Origin: an uncultured Bacteroidaceae bacterium
GTDB taxonomy: Bacteria; Bacteroidota; Bacteroidia; Bacteroidales; Bacteroidaceae
DNA length: 33,123 bases
Assembly (NCBI GenBank): GCA_905235285.1
Contig: CAJOLI010000016.1
Location: 1 to 33,123 of the forward strand
Direction of reading: 5' to 3'
The notes below the pieces were generated by a model. That model was not told the origin of the DNA. It made no database searches and saw only the letters and a list, made by a program, of their open reading frames with translations. Shown here piece after piece: positions 5,988 through 13,798 of the stretch; position 1 is the first letter of the stretch; the number at the start of each line of letters is the position of its first letter. The position numbers and the translations under genes were made by a program.

Positions 5988-8257
5988 AGCGGTTCGGTCT
6001 TTTCGTCGCGGTGGCTGTAGCAGCCTGCACGACGCTCCTTTCCCAGGAGAAATATATTGGTCAGCTCATGGAGTATCAACTCACGAACGGCGAGACACTC
6101 GTTACCGACCTCGTTAATAGCCCCCCATCGCCCCGATTCATCGACGGCAAAATCAAATGGGTAACGCCGGATTGGAACAGGCCTTACGCTGCAGACAACG
6201 TCGAGCGCGTAGTGTTCGTCCCTCAAGAGGAGTCTATGGCACAGGCACGTCAGGCGCTCATTGACTTCTACAACGCCACCGATGGCGACCATTGGAACAA
6301 CAACACGAACTGGTGTTCCGACAAGCCCATCGATGAATGGTTTGGCGTGCAAACCTTTGGCCGCCCTTACCCCAGTTACATTAATCTTCAAAACAATGGC
6401 CTTAAGGGCGCGTTGCCGTCGGACGATGTATTCCAACGCTTAGGAGCCGTAAATATATATAATCTGAGTACGAACGATTTGTCGGGAAGCCTCCCCCAAC
6501 AATGGGCTCGGGACTTGACTCTGAGCAGAGTGGAAATATTTGAGAATCAAATAACAGGGAACCTGCCTGAGGGCTTAGGCGCGCAGCCGTTGATGAGCTG
6601 TTTCTATGCCGAGCGCAACCATCTGACGGGTCCTATGCCGGCGAGTCTGGCCAACCTTATGGACGACAAGAACGGCTTGCGTATAAGTGAAAACGACCTC
6701 AGCGGCGATGTGCCCGAGGAGATTGTCAATCACCCCAACTTCCACGTGATGTGGGATTGCATCATTCCTCAAGGCGGCCACTTGAACGTGCCCACCATCC
6801 CCGGCTACATATTTCCTGTTACCGACTTAAGCGGCAATCAGCTGGAAACGACCGACGTCTACAAGAACAACCAATACACGCTGATCTTCAACTACTCTTC
6901 ATCCCGGGGAGATTTTACCGACAAGCTCAAGAAAGCATATAGCGAGTATAAGGACAAGGGGTTCGAGGTGCTTGGCATGGCGCCCGGCAATGCCGAGGCG
7001 GTCAACGATTTCCTCCACCAGAACGACATCACGTGGCTCAACCTCGACCCGGCATCTTTCAAGAATTACATAGGGCGATATTATGCCTACATAAATTACA
7101 TTAACCTGATAGACCGCGAAGGGAACATCGTCTTCAGCAGTATCATGGATGAGAACGGCAAGGCCGAGGACACTTACGAAAGCACGCGCGACCAGAAGGT
7201 GTTCGACGTGCTGGCAGAGAAGTTCGGCTCGATCGACTTCACGCCGTATGCTTCCACCGACTACTCGCGCGACGGGGAAGTGATGACGCTTCAGAAAGCC
7301 AGCGTGGGCAAGGGCGTGGACATCGTTTTCGTGGGCAACTGCTTCGTGGACAAGGACATGGAGCCGGGAGGCCTGTACGAACGCAAGATGCGGGAGGCCA
7401 TGGAGCAGTTCTTTGCCTACGAGCCCTACACTTCGTTGCGCAACCGCTTCAACGTGTATGCCGTAAAGGCCGTGTCGCAGAACGCAGAGATGTACGAAGG
7501 CACCAAGCAGGCTATTACGAGCGACGCCGATGCCTTCGCCTACGCGCAGAAGGTGACGGCCCTAATTCCCGACCGCCCCATGCGCGTGAACATCGTTTAC
7601 AATACGATGAACGCCGGACGCAGTTTCACGTTTATGTATGATGACAATTCTTATTCGGCCTTCATGCTTACGGGCATTAACAAGGTGCTCAACCACGAGG
7701 GAGGCGGCCACGGCATAGGACGCCTGTACGACGAGTATGTAGAAGAGGCGGGCAGCACAGCCACGGATGCGGTAAAGGACTACTACGAAGAGATGTGGAG
7801 CAGCTACGGCTGCGGCGCAAACATCGACATGCATGCCGACGTCAGCCAGACGCGCTGGGCACGCCTCGCCGCCGACAGCCGCTACGCCGCCGAGGGATTA
7901 GGGACCTACGAAGGCTCCGGCACTTTCAACTACGGCATCTACCGACCCACGCAGAACAGCATGATGCGCTACAACGATATTCCGTTCAACGCGCCGTCGC
8001 GCGAAGCCATCTACAAATACGTCATGCAGGAGAGCGAAGGCCCCGACTGGAGCTACGACTATGAGACCTTTGTGAAGTTCGACGCCAAGGGCCGCGCTGA
8101 GTATGCCGAGGCCGTAGGCAAAGGAGCCAAGATACGGCAACGCGGCGAGAACACCGACGCGCAGGAGCTTCACAACAAGCAGGAGCAGCCGCTACCGCCT
8201 GTGTTCAAGAAAGGGACTTGGCGCGATGCACTCGCGAACCCCACCATGTTGAAGTAA
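5984..8257 (+). CDS. Secreted multidomain M64-family metallopeptidase (LRR / thioredoxin-like / M64)
   Basis: A 757-residue protein with a signal peptide (1-20), predicted to cut proteins outside the cell. Residues 22-82 form a small beta domain like that of the preceding gene. Residues 87-122 are the N-cap seen before plant-type leucine-rich repeats in Bacteroidetes (ALIDFYNATDGDHW to EWFGVQ). About four or five repeats follow (130-250), with NDLSGSLP, NQITGNLP, NHLTGPMP and NDLSGDVP signatures. Residues 270-415 resemble a TlpA/AhpC-type thioredoxin fold but have NYSSSRG where the CxxC should be. Residues 435-690 are the M64 domain: HEGGGHGIGRLYDEY at 571-585 and QNSMMRYNDIPFNAPSREAIY near 657. 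The zinc motif is His571-Glu572-x3-His576, one residue longer than HExxH. No C-terminal sorting tail is seen. It is translationally coupled to the gene before it. Confidence 0.92.
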   Translation: MKRFGLFVAVAVAACTTLLSQEKYIGQLMEYQLTNGETLVTDLVNSPPSPRFIDGKIKWVTPDWNRPYAADNVERVVFVPQEESMAQARQALIDFYNATDGDHWNNNTNWCSDKPIDEWFGVQTFGRPYPSYINLQNNGLKGALPSDDVFQRLGAVNIYNLSTNDLSGSLPQQWARDLTLSRVEIFENQITGNLPEGLGAQPLMSCFYAERNHLTGPMPASLANLMDDKNGLRISENDLSGDVPEEIVNHPNFHVMWDCIIPQGGHLNVPTIPGYIFPVTDLSGNQLETTDVYKNNQYTLIFNYSSSRGDFTDKLKKAYSEYKDKGFEVLGMAPGNAEAVNDFLHQNDITWLNLDPASFKNYIGRYYAYINYINLIDREGNIVFSSIMDENGKAEDTYESTRDQKVFDVLAEKFGSIDFTPYASTDYSRDGEVMTLQKASVGKGVDIVFVGNCFVDKDMEPGGLYERKMREAMEQFFAYEPYTSLRNRFNVYAVKAVSQNAEMYEGTKQAITSDADAFAYAQKVTALIPDRPMRVNIVYNTMNAGRSFTFMYDDNSYSAFMLTGINKVLNHEGGGHGIGRLYDEYVEEAGSTATDAVKDYYEEMWSSYGCGANIDMHADVSQTRWARLAADSRYAAEGLGTYEGSGTFNYGIYRPTQNSMMRYNDIPFNAPSREAIYKYVMQESEGPDWSYDYETFVKFDAKGRAEYAEAVGKGAKIRQRGENTDAQELHNKQEQPLPPVFKKGTWRDALANPTMLK

Positions 8258-8285
8258 ACACGCGCTGACGCACATCGCTTGACGC

Positions 8286-8329
8286 AAAAAAAATACTGTC
8301 CGCTAACATACAGCGGACAGTATTTTTTT
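8286..8329. terminator. Bidirectional terminator between convergent genes
   Basis: A long perfect stem: A-run plus ATACTGTCCGCT (8286-8304) against AGCGGACAGTAT plus T-run (8312-8329), with a 7-nt loop. The A-run and T-run on either side let it work for the plus-strand peptidase unit and for minus-strand transcripts ending at 8437. Confidence 0.95.
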
Positions 8330-8362
8330 GTAAAATGAATAAAGGGGTATGGGGATTAACCT

Positions 8363-8392
8363 AACAGCAAGCGAACGAACAGCAAGCAAACA
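8363..8392. repeat. 15-bp tandem repeat, two copies, downstream of the peptidase unit
   Basis: Units at 8363-8377 (AACAGCAAGCGAACG) and 8378-8392 (AACAGCAAGCAAACA). Same unit, copy number and orientation as 5379-5408, differing mostly by G/A changes. Confidence 0.65.
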
Positions 8393-8436
8393 GCTAACAG
8401 GAACGTGTTTACCGCTGATTGCGGCTGCTGAGAGTT

Positions 8437-10251
8437 CTACTTGACTACGACCTTGCCGCTGCGGCCACCGTGGTAGCGCACAATGTTGATGCCACGGGCA
8501 GGGGCGCTGAGGCGCTTGCCATCGAGGCTGTAGTAGTCTGTGACGGCGGTTGTGGGATCGGAAGCGATGGCGTCGATGGCAGTGGATACGTCTGCAATGG
8601 CTGCCTGTGCGGCATTGACGATGGTGCCGTCGGTACGGTCGATGAGCAGGGCTACGGCCGTGAGCTTAGATTTATCTTGAATGAGCGTCGAAGCGCTGAT
8701 GTCCCCCACGAAAGTGTAGCTCTGCGACTCACCGTCTCTAACGGAACTCTCCACGGAACCACTAACACCATTGACGGTGCTCCAAGCCGCCACGGCCACG
8801 TGATCGTACTCCAGATTCATAACGGGGCTGCCGGCCTTGCTCCAGAAACTCATATCATCGCCCACCGACTGTCCGCTCAAGTAGTTCGTCTGTGCCCAGC
8901 GCGAGCCGCTGCCCTTAAGGCCGTCCTCCACGAGCACGAAGGCCAGGCCGTACTGCTCGTAGTCGCCATCGTAGTAAAAACGGCTCGTAGTGCGGAACTC
9001 CACGGCCGTCTGCGCCTCGTCGGTCCAGGCGGCTTCGAGTTCGAGCGATGCCTGCGTGGCGCGGTCAAAGAAACTAGTGAGGTAGTTCTTGAGGTAGTAG
9101 GGGTAGTACGATGTGCCAGAGCGGCAGATCTGCGAACTAGGGAAACCGCTGGCATAGCGGTTGACGACGGCGTCGTAGGCGCTAATCTGCATCACGTCGC
9201 CGTTGTGCACGGCGATGAGAACTACACGGTCGCCATAGGCGGCGTGAGCGGCTCGCATACCCTCGGTGCCGTAGGGGCAATAGCCGCACCACGTGCCCGT
9301 AAACTCTTCCACGACAGGTAGCAGCTCGGGCTTGCTGCTGATGCCCAAGAGGTCGCCGTGGGCTGTGCGCTGCTGCTCGGTGTTGTCGTTGCCGTTCACT
9401 TTAGTAATCGTAATCTCTTTGATGTATTTACGTGCCTCGTCGGCCACGCCCAAGTCTACGGTAATAGTCTTGCTGTCGCCAAAGCCCACCGGCTCTACCG
9501 TCACGGTCTGCTCTGCAGCAGCAGCGCCGTCGGTGCTGAGGGTATAGCTGATGCTCGTTATAGGATTTGAGCCGGCATTCTTAAAGCTGAGGCTGGCGTA
9601 GCCTCGGTTGCCTTGAAGCACAATATGTCGCCCGAAGTCTATGGCCGCCGCGCAGTCCTTGGGGTAGTCGCCGCCATCGAGCAGCAGCTGCAGAGCCAGT
9701 TTGCCGTAGTTCTGCCCGGAGAAATCGTACCACTCGCCGCCGTTGTGGCGGAAGTAGAAAGCATTTGGGACGTCAGTGCCATTGCAAAGGAGCGGATAGG
9801 CACTTGTTCGCGTCGAGAAACTGAAGCCGACATAAAGATCTCTGCCATTGACGGCAAAAGGCGTCGAGAGAGCTATGTCATTGGGGCCCTGAGCCAGCGT
9901 TGACCTGTCCACGGTCTGGACGTAGTCAGCCGCAGTGATATCGGTGGGTTGCTGCGTTGAAATCCAAACGGTGGCATTTCCCGAGATCATCGAGACATCA
10001 GGGCCGAGCCAGAAACGCAGGGCATTAATTGTACTGCCACTGACGAAGCGGTCGGTCATAGGAACGAATATGGCGACGTCGAACGTCGAGGCCGAGCCGA
10101 AGCCCAGTCCGCGGCTGTAGTCGATAGCGGCAGCATCGCTGTCAGTGTAATAGCCCCACCACATCTGAGTGTCGGTGGGTTCGATGGCGGCGCGAGCCGG
10201 CAGGAGAGCAGCGAAGAGGGCGGCTGCAAGAAGGAATAAATGTCTTTTCAC
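8437..10251 (-). CDS. Secreted thioredoxin-like (Omp28-related) protein with sorting-like tail
   Basis: A 604-residue protein. A signal peptide spans residues 1-21 (MKRHLFLLAAALFAALLPARA). Residues about 22-195 look like a beta-sandwich, and 200-300 like an Ig-like region. Residues about 308-450 form a thioredoxin-like domain with an EEFTGTWCGYC active site (Cys322, Cys325) and a likely cis-proline at GFP (Pro371). This EEFTGxWCGxCP pattern is typical of the Omp28-related proteins of Bacteroidetes. The tail 566-604 (DYYSLDGKRLS to GKVVVK) resembles a type IX sorting domain. It is predicted to be at the cell surface or secreted; a disulfide role is inferred from the CxxC. It lies 70 nt downstream of the EamA gene on the same strand. 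No clear promoter was seen in that gap, so the two may be co-transcribed. Confidence 0.88.
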   Translation of the reverse strand: MKRHLFLLAAALFAALLPARAAIEPTDTQMWWGYYTDSDAAAIDYSRGLGFGSASTFDVAIFVPMTDRFVSGSTINALRFWLGPDVSMISGNATVWISTQQPTDITAADYVQTVDRSTLAQGPNDIALSTPFAVNGRDLYVGFSFSTRTSAYPLLCNGTDVPNAFYFRHNGGEWYDFSGQNYGKLALQLLLDGGDYPKDCAAAIDFGRHIVLQGNRGYASLSFKNAGSNPITSISYTLSTDGAAAAEQTVTVEPVGFGDSKTITVDLGVADEARKYIKEITITKVNGNDNTEQQRTAHGDLLGISSKPELLPVVEEFTGTWCGYCPYGTEGMRAAHAAYGDRVVLIAVHNGDVMQISAYDAVVNRYASGFPSSQICRSGTSYYPYYLKNYLTSFFDRATQASLELEAAWTDEAQTAVEFRTTSRFYYDGDYEQYGLAFVLVEDGLKGSGSRWAQTNYLSGQSVGDDMSFWSKAGSPVMNLEYDHVAVAAWSTVNGVSGSVESSVRDGESQSYTFVGDISASTLIQDKSKLTAVALLIDRTDGTIVNAAQAAIADVSTAIDAIASDPTTAVTDYYSLDGKRLSAPARGINIVRYHGGRSGKVVVK

Positions 10252-10321
10252 AAGCGTGTTTAATTGTTTTTATGAATGAATTGATGAATAATATTTTTCC
10301 GAAATAGTATAAAGGGCCTCG

Positions 10322-11266
10322 TCAGCGCGAACCGAGATATAGGAAGACCATACTGAGCAGCAACAGAACGAGATCCAAGGCCTTAGACCACAGGTTCTTC
10401 TCGTGGAAGATGAGGGCGCCGACGCCAAAGCTCACCAGCACGCTGCCTCGGCGAATCATCGAAACGACAGAAATGAGGGCTTCGGGCAGACTCAGAGCGT
10501 AGAAGTAAACAAAATCGGCGGCGGAAAGGAACAGGGAGACGAGGAAGATCCAGAGGATTGAGCGGGGGAAGGCCCTCGTCTGGGGTGGGTCTTGGAGAGG
10601 TCGGGGGTGGGTTTGATGGCGGTGGGTCGTCATCCAGAAGGTCACCAGCATAAGAAACTGATAGAACATGAAATAGCTCTGCACGGCCATACGGTCGAGC
10701 CCTACCCCACCCTTGCCCACGGGCGCCAGCAGGAATTTATCGTAGAGCGCACTTACGGCACCGAACACCGCACCGAGCACCGCCAACACAATCCAACGGT
10801 TTCGACGGAAATCGATGCCCTCTTTCTTGCCGCTGCGGCGAAGGAGATAGTAGCCCACGATGGCCAGTATCACACCCGTCCACTGGTAGACATTCAGCCG
10901 CTCGCCAAAGACGACGATGGCGCCGAACATCACCATCACGGGGCGCGTGGCGTTGATAGGCCCCACAAGCGTCAGCGGCAGATTCTTCATGGCGAAGTAG
11001 CCGCAAAGCCACGACGCCAGAACAATCACCGCCTTCAGCACGATATACTTGTGCACCGCCCAACCGCAGACGGGGACGTAGAACAACGACTCCTCGCCGA
11101 TGACCCCAGCAGCCGAGAACACCACCAGAGGCAAGAAGATTAGCGAGCAGAAGAAGGTGTTGAGCGTCAGCACCGGTATGACGGGACTATCGCGCAGCGC
11201 CTGCTTCTTAGCGACGTCGTAGAAGCCGAGCAAAGTTGCTGAAAGGAAAGCGAGTACTAACCACAT
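10322..11266 (-). CDS. EamA/DMT-family membrane transporter
   Basis: A 314-residue inner-membrane protein with about ten hydrophobic helices in two homologous halves, the drug/metabolite transporter layout. An EamA-type stretch, GPINATRPVMVMFGAIVVFGE, lies near residues 102-122 at the end of the first half; the matching stretch in the second half is SVVSMIRRGSVLVSFGVGALIF (about 266-287). The substrate cannot be told. Residues 214-235 (THRHQTHPRPLQDPPQTRAF) are polar, Pro/His-rich and unlike the rest. They lie in the loop between two helices and are encoded by a copy of the GC-rich repeat found at 11267-11311, so an in-frame repeat insertion is likely. The repeat pair at 11267-11420 separates it from truA. 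Confidence 0.9.
   Translation of the reverse strand: MWLVLAFLSATLLGFYDVAKKQALRDSPVIPVLTLNTFFCSLIFLPLVVFSAAGVIGEESLFYVPVCGWAVHKYIVLKAVIVLASWLCGYFAMKNLPLTLVGPINATRPVMVMFGAIVVFGERLNVYQWTGVILAIVGYYLLRRSGKKEGIDFRRNRWIVLAVLGAVFGAVSALYDKFLLAPVGKGGVGLDRMAVQSYFMFYQFLMLVTFWMTTHRHQTHPRPLQDPPQTRAFPRSILWIFLVSLFLSAADFVYFYALSLPEALISVVSMIRRGSVLVSFGVGALIFHEKNLWSKALDLVLLLLSMVFLYLGSR
10571..10612 (-). repeat. GC-rich repeat copy inside the EamA gene
   Basis: The coding strand carries the 13-mer ACCCACCCCCGAC (10612-10600), identical to 11272-11284 in the intergenic copy, followed by a C-rich stretch and GAGGG. The reading frame is kept. Confidence 0.65.
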
Positions 11267-11420
11267 AACAGACCCACCCCCGACACCTCCCGTTAGGGAG
11301 GGGAGGAGGCTATCGCATAGATTGTTTTAATATGTTATGATAATATAATTTCATTAGAGAGAACTTGACTGACTGCCCGCAGGCTCTCCCCCTCCCTAAC
11401 AGGAGGGCCGGGGGGCTGTT
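11267..11420. repeat. Inverted pair of GC-rich palindromic repeats
   Basis: Left copy 11267-11311 and right copy 11381-11420 are similar in opposite orientation (shared core GTTAGGGAGGGG, starting AACAG at each outer edge). About 69 bp of AT-rich DNA lies between them. Each copy also has CCTCCC/GGGAGG arms of its own. The pair fills the 159-base gap between truA and the EamA gene, and no gene is seen in it. Confidence 0.75.
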
Positions 11421-11425
11421 GCGTC

Positions 11426-12193
11426 TCAATATTTAACATCTTGCAGAAACAGCCCACGGGCGGGCACGCTATCGCCTGCTGCTGAACGGTTCTTCTGCTC
11501 AATGACCTGGCTGAAGGCGTCGAGCGAGAGCGTGCCGCGCCCCACCTCCATAAGCGTCCCTACGATGGCGCGCACCATGTTGCGCAGGAAGCGGTCGGCG
11601 GTAATCTCGAAGCGCCACTCGTAGTCGCTGAGCTGCACCCAGCGTGCTGAGGTGACGTGGCAGATGTTGGTCTTCGTGTCGGTGTTGACCTTCGAGAAAC
11701 TCGTGAAGTCCTCATACTCGAGCAACGTAGCCGCCGCACGGTTCATGGCTTCGAAGTCGGGCGTGCTCACCAGGCGCCATGAGCGGTCGCGCAGGAAAGG
11801 CGACTTGCGCGTGTGCACGTAATAATAATACGTACGCGCACGAGCCGAGAAACGGGCGTGCATATCATCGGCCACGGGGTAGATGCTATGAATGGCGATG
11901 TCATGAGGCAGGACACCGTTCAAGCGGTATGTTAGATAATCAAGAGCCGTCTGCCTTGCATCCCCCTCTCTGGCGGGGGGCGTCGGGAGTGGATTTTCAA
12001 AGTCGAAATGCGCCACCATCATGGCCGCATGCACGCCAGCATCCGTGCGCCCGGCCCCCGTCACGGCCACGTCCGTGCGCAAGAGCATCTTCAATGCCTG
12101 CTGCAGCGTTTCCTGCACGCTCGCGCCATTGGGCTGGATCTGCCAGCCGTGGTAGGCCGTGCCGTCGTAACTGAGTTCTATGAAGTAGCGCAT
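11426..12193 (-). CDS. truA: tRNA pseudouridine synthase A
   Basis: A 255-residue enzyme that makes pseudouridine at positions 38-40 of tRNA anticodon stems. It begins MRYFIELSYDGTAYHGWQ; the catalytic Asp51 lies in GAGRTDAGVHA; later family landmarks are RARTYYYYV, FTSFSK and FLRNMVRAIVG. The length is near normal, but residues about 68-83 (PLPTPPAREGDARQTA) look like an extra loop encoded by a copy of the GC-rich repeat (11960-11993) inserted in frame. The gap to the upstream endonuclease I gene is 12 nt, so the two are probably co-transcribed. Confidence 0.97.
   Translation of the reverse strand: MRYFIELSYDGTAYHGWQIQPNGASVQETLQQALKMLLRTDVAVTGAGRTDAGVHAAMMVAHFDFENPLPTPPAREGDARQTALDYLTYRLNGVLPHDIAIHSIYPVADDMHARFSARARTYYYYVHTRKSPFLRDRSWRLVSTPDFEAMNRAAATLLEYEDFTSFSKVNTDTKTNICHVTSARWVQLSDYEWRFEITADRFLRNMVRAIVGTLMEVGRGTLSLDAFSQVIEQKNRSAAGDSVPARGLFLQDVKY
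11960..11993 (-). repeat. GC-rich repeat copy inside truA
   Basis: Read on the coding strand (11993-11960), it matches the intergenic copy at 11276-11309 at about 24 of the first 30 positions (CCAC.CCCGAC.CC.CCCG..AG.GAGGGG). The frame is preserved. Confidence 0.65.
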
Positions 12194-12205
12194 TACGGTC
12201 GGGGG

Positions 12206-13681
12206 CTATTTCACTATTTGCTTGAAGGTTTTACCGCCACGACGGACAATGTACGTACCTCGCCGCAAAGGGAGCTGGCGCCCTACATATTGGCCGTTGA
12301 CATCGAAGACCGCGTTAGGGCCCACTGCGGGCGACAGAGAAAATGGAGCTATGACGTCAGGGAGGTCTTGCTTAGCCACGATGACGTCCATCGACGACAT
12401 TCGAATCTGCTTGTTGGCCTGACAGATAAACGGTTGCATAGAACCAGTCCAAGAGAATTCCTTATTGGTGAACGAATAGGACTTGCCGTTGATGATTACA
12501 GAGCAGTCGCTCTTCGAGCCGCCGTTGTCATAGAAGGTTGCGCCGAGGATTTCAGCTCCTTCGATGATGAACACCGACTTGTCGTAAAAGCGGAACTCGC
12601 CATATTCAGAGACATTAACCGGGGCAACATTCGACTCACCTTTATAATAGCTCAGCGTAAGCCCGAGGGCCGTAGCCGTGAAGCCAGGGCCATAATCGGG
12701 ATGAGTAGTCGGCGTCCACGTTAGTTCTGCAAATTTGATTGTGCCCGACTCTGCTTCGGGATTGTCGGGATCACTAGGATCGTCGGGAACATCAGGTTCC
12801 ACAGGGTAGTCGGGGCCGAGGGGCAGGTCGTCGGGGTCGAAGCCCTCCTGACCGTGAGGCGCATTGACGTCGAAAGCGTAAGCGATGCTGTCGCCCCAGA
12901 TATATTCATGCAACGAAGGATAGTCCACGAAGGGGTTGCGGTTGCCTTGCTCGGCATAAACGCGCTCGTTGCGTGTTCGCTCCCAGTCGGACACGGGGTC
13001 TTCGCGGCACCACTTCAGCAGCAGGTTTATGAACTCCTGCGAGTTGAAGGTAGGCCAGTCGCCTTTGTTGAGTGTGCATCCCAGGTCGCTCTGCCGCTGC
13101 CAATTGACGTCGGAATAACAGGTGGCAACATACATATAAATTCGCGCGAAGTCGCCCTTGTAGTCGTCGCACGGCTCGAAGACCATCTGTCCGGAGGCGT
13201 CCTTGCCTGTCTTCATGCGCGTGTTCTTGACGCCCGAGCCAGGATAAACGACCTTGCCCGTGACCACGCCGAGGGGATAGCTGCTCTTGGCGCTGTTGGC
13301 GGCCTTGTCTGACGGCAGCACGTGGAAGAGGTCCTGCCCCTGAGGCGAGCTCGTACCACCTCCCCACCACGACTGCGGCACTGTGTGCTCTTTGTTCATC
13401 GAGCTGGGCTCTGGGAAATACGCAATCTCGTCGGAGTAGTAGTCGAAGACTTGCTTGCGCCCATTGCGCTCGTAGTAGTCCACCTTCTCGTAGTAGTCCC
13501 ACAAGTTGTTGTAGCCCAAATTCTTGTGGTTCGAGATAATTCCTTTGAGGGCTACCTTCAGCTCTGCCTTTTTCTTTTTGTTGGCATTAGCATAATAGGT
13601 GCTAAGGTTAACGGCCCGACTCTCTGCCACGAAAGCGCAGAGCAATGCCACTATCGTTGCAAATAACTTCAAGTTTTTCAT
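12206..13681 (-). CDS. Secreted endonuclease I family nuclease with sorting-like tail
   Basis: A 491-residue protein. The start at 13681 opens a signal peptide (MKNLKLFATIVALLCAFVAES); the ATG at 13705 lies upstream of it, over the -7 box. Residues about 50-275 are the endonuclease I (EndA/NucM-type) domain: MNKEHTVPQSWWGG at 95-108 with His99, DLFHVLPSD at 117-125 with His120, and KAANSAKSSYPLG. A Pro/Asp-rich linker (about 292-318) leads to a beta-rich domain of unknown role. The last 30 or so residues (FDVNGQYVGR to GTYIVRRGG to KQIVK) are a type IX sorting-like tail. It is predicted to degrade DNA outside the cell. It has its own promoter and probably continues into truA. Confidence 0.93.
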   Translation of the reverse strand: MKNLKLFATIVALLCAFVAESRAVNLSTYYANANKKKKAELKVALKGIISNHKNLGYNNLWDYYEKVDYYERNGRKQVFDYYSDEIAYFPEPSSMNKEHTVPQSWWGGGTSSPQGQDLFHVLPSDKAANSAKSSYPLGVVTGKVVYPGSGVKNTRMKTGKDASGQMVFEPCDDYKGDFARIYMYVATCYSDVNWQRQSDLGCTLNKGDWPTFNSQEFINLLLKWCREDPVSDWERTRNERVYAEQGNRNPFVDYPSLHEYIWGDSIAYAFDVNAPHGQEGFDPDDLPLGPDYPVEPDVPDDPSDPDNPEAESGTIKFAELTWTPTTHPDYGPGFTATALGLTLSYYKGESNVAPVNVSEYGEFRFYDKSVFIIEGAEILGATFYDNGGSKSDCSVIINGKSYSFTNKEFSWTGSMQPFICQANKQIRMSSMDVIVAKQDLPDVIAPFSLSPAVGPNAVFDVNGQYVGRQLPLRRGTYIVRRGGKTFKQIVK

Positions 13682-13702
13682 CTCTTTTGATCTTATTTGG
13701 CG

Positions 13703-13734
13703 CAAAGATACTTCAAAAAGCTGAACTGAGAAAA
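13703..13734 (-). promoter_or_regulatory. Probable promoter of the endonuclease I-truA unit
   Basis: Minus strand: TATCTTTG at 13710-13703 is a perfect -7 box 22 nt before the start. The -33 position, 20 nt upstream, holds TTTT rather than TTTG. Confidence 0.65.
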
Positions 13735-13744
13735 AAAAGAATAA

Positions 13745-13781
13745 AAAAAAGAGTCAAGGCACGCAGCCTCGACTCTTTTTT
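13745..13781 (-). terminator. Terminator of the multi-OB-fold gene
   Basis: Stem AAAAAAGAGTC (13745-13755) with GACTCTTTTTT (13771-13781), then an A/C mismatch, then AGGC/GCCT, with a 5-nt loop. On the minus strand it ends in a long T-run. The near-symmetric A-run also allows action on the plus strand. Confidence 0.85.
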
Positions 13782-13798
13782 GTGTTATGTGCTGGAAA

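Noticed and set aside
8419..9321. A 300-residue open frame on the plus strand
   Set aside because: It lies wholly opposite the secreted thioredoxin-like gene, whose signal peptide, CxxC and tail are convincing. The plus-strand product has no recognisable features.
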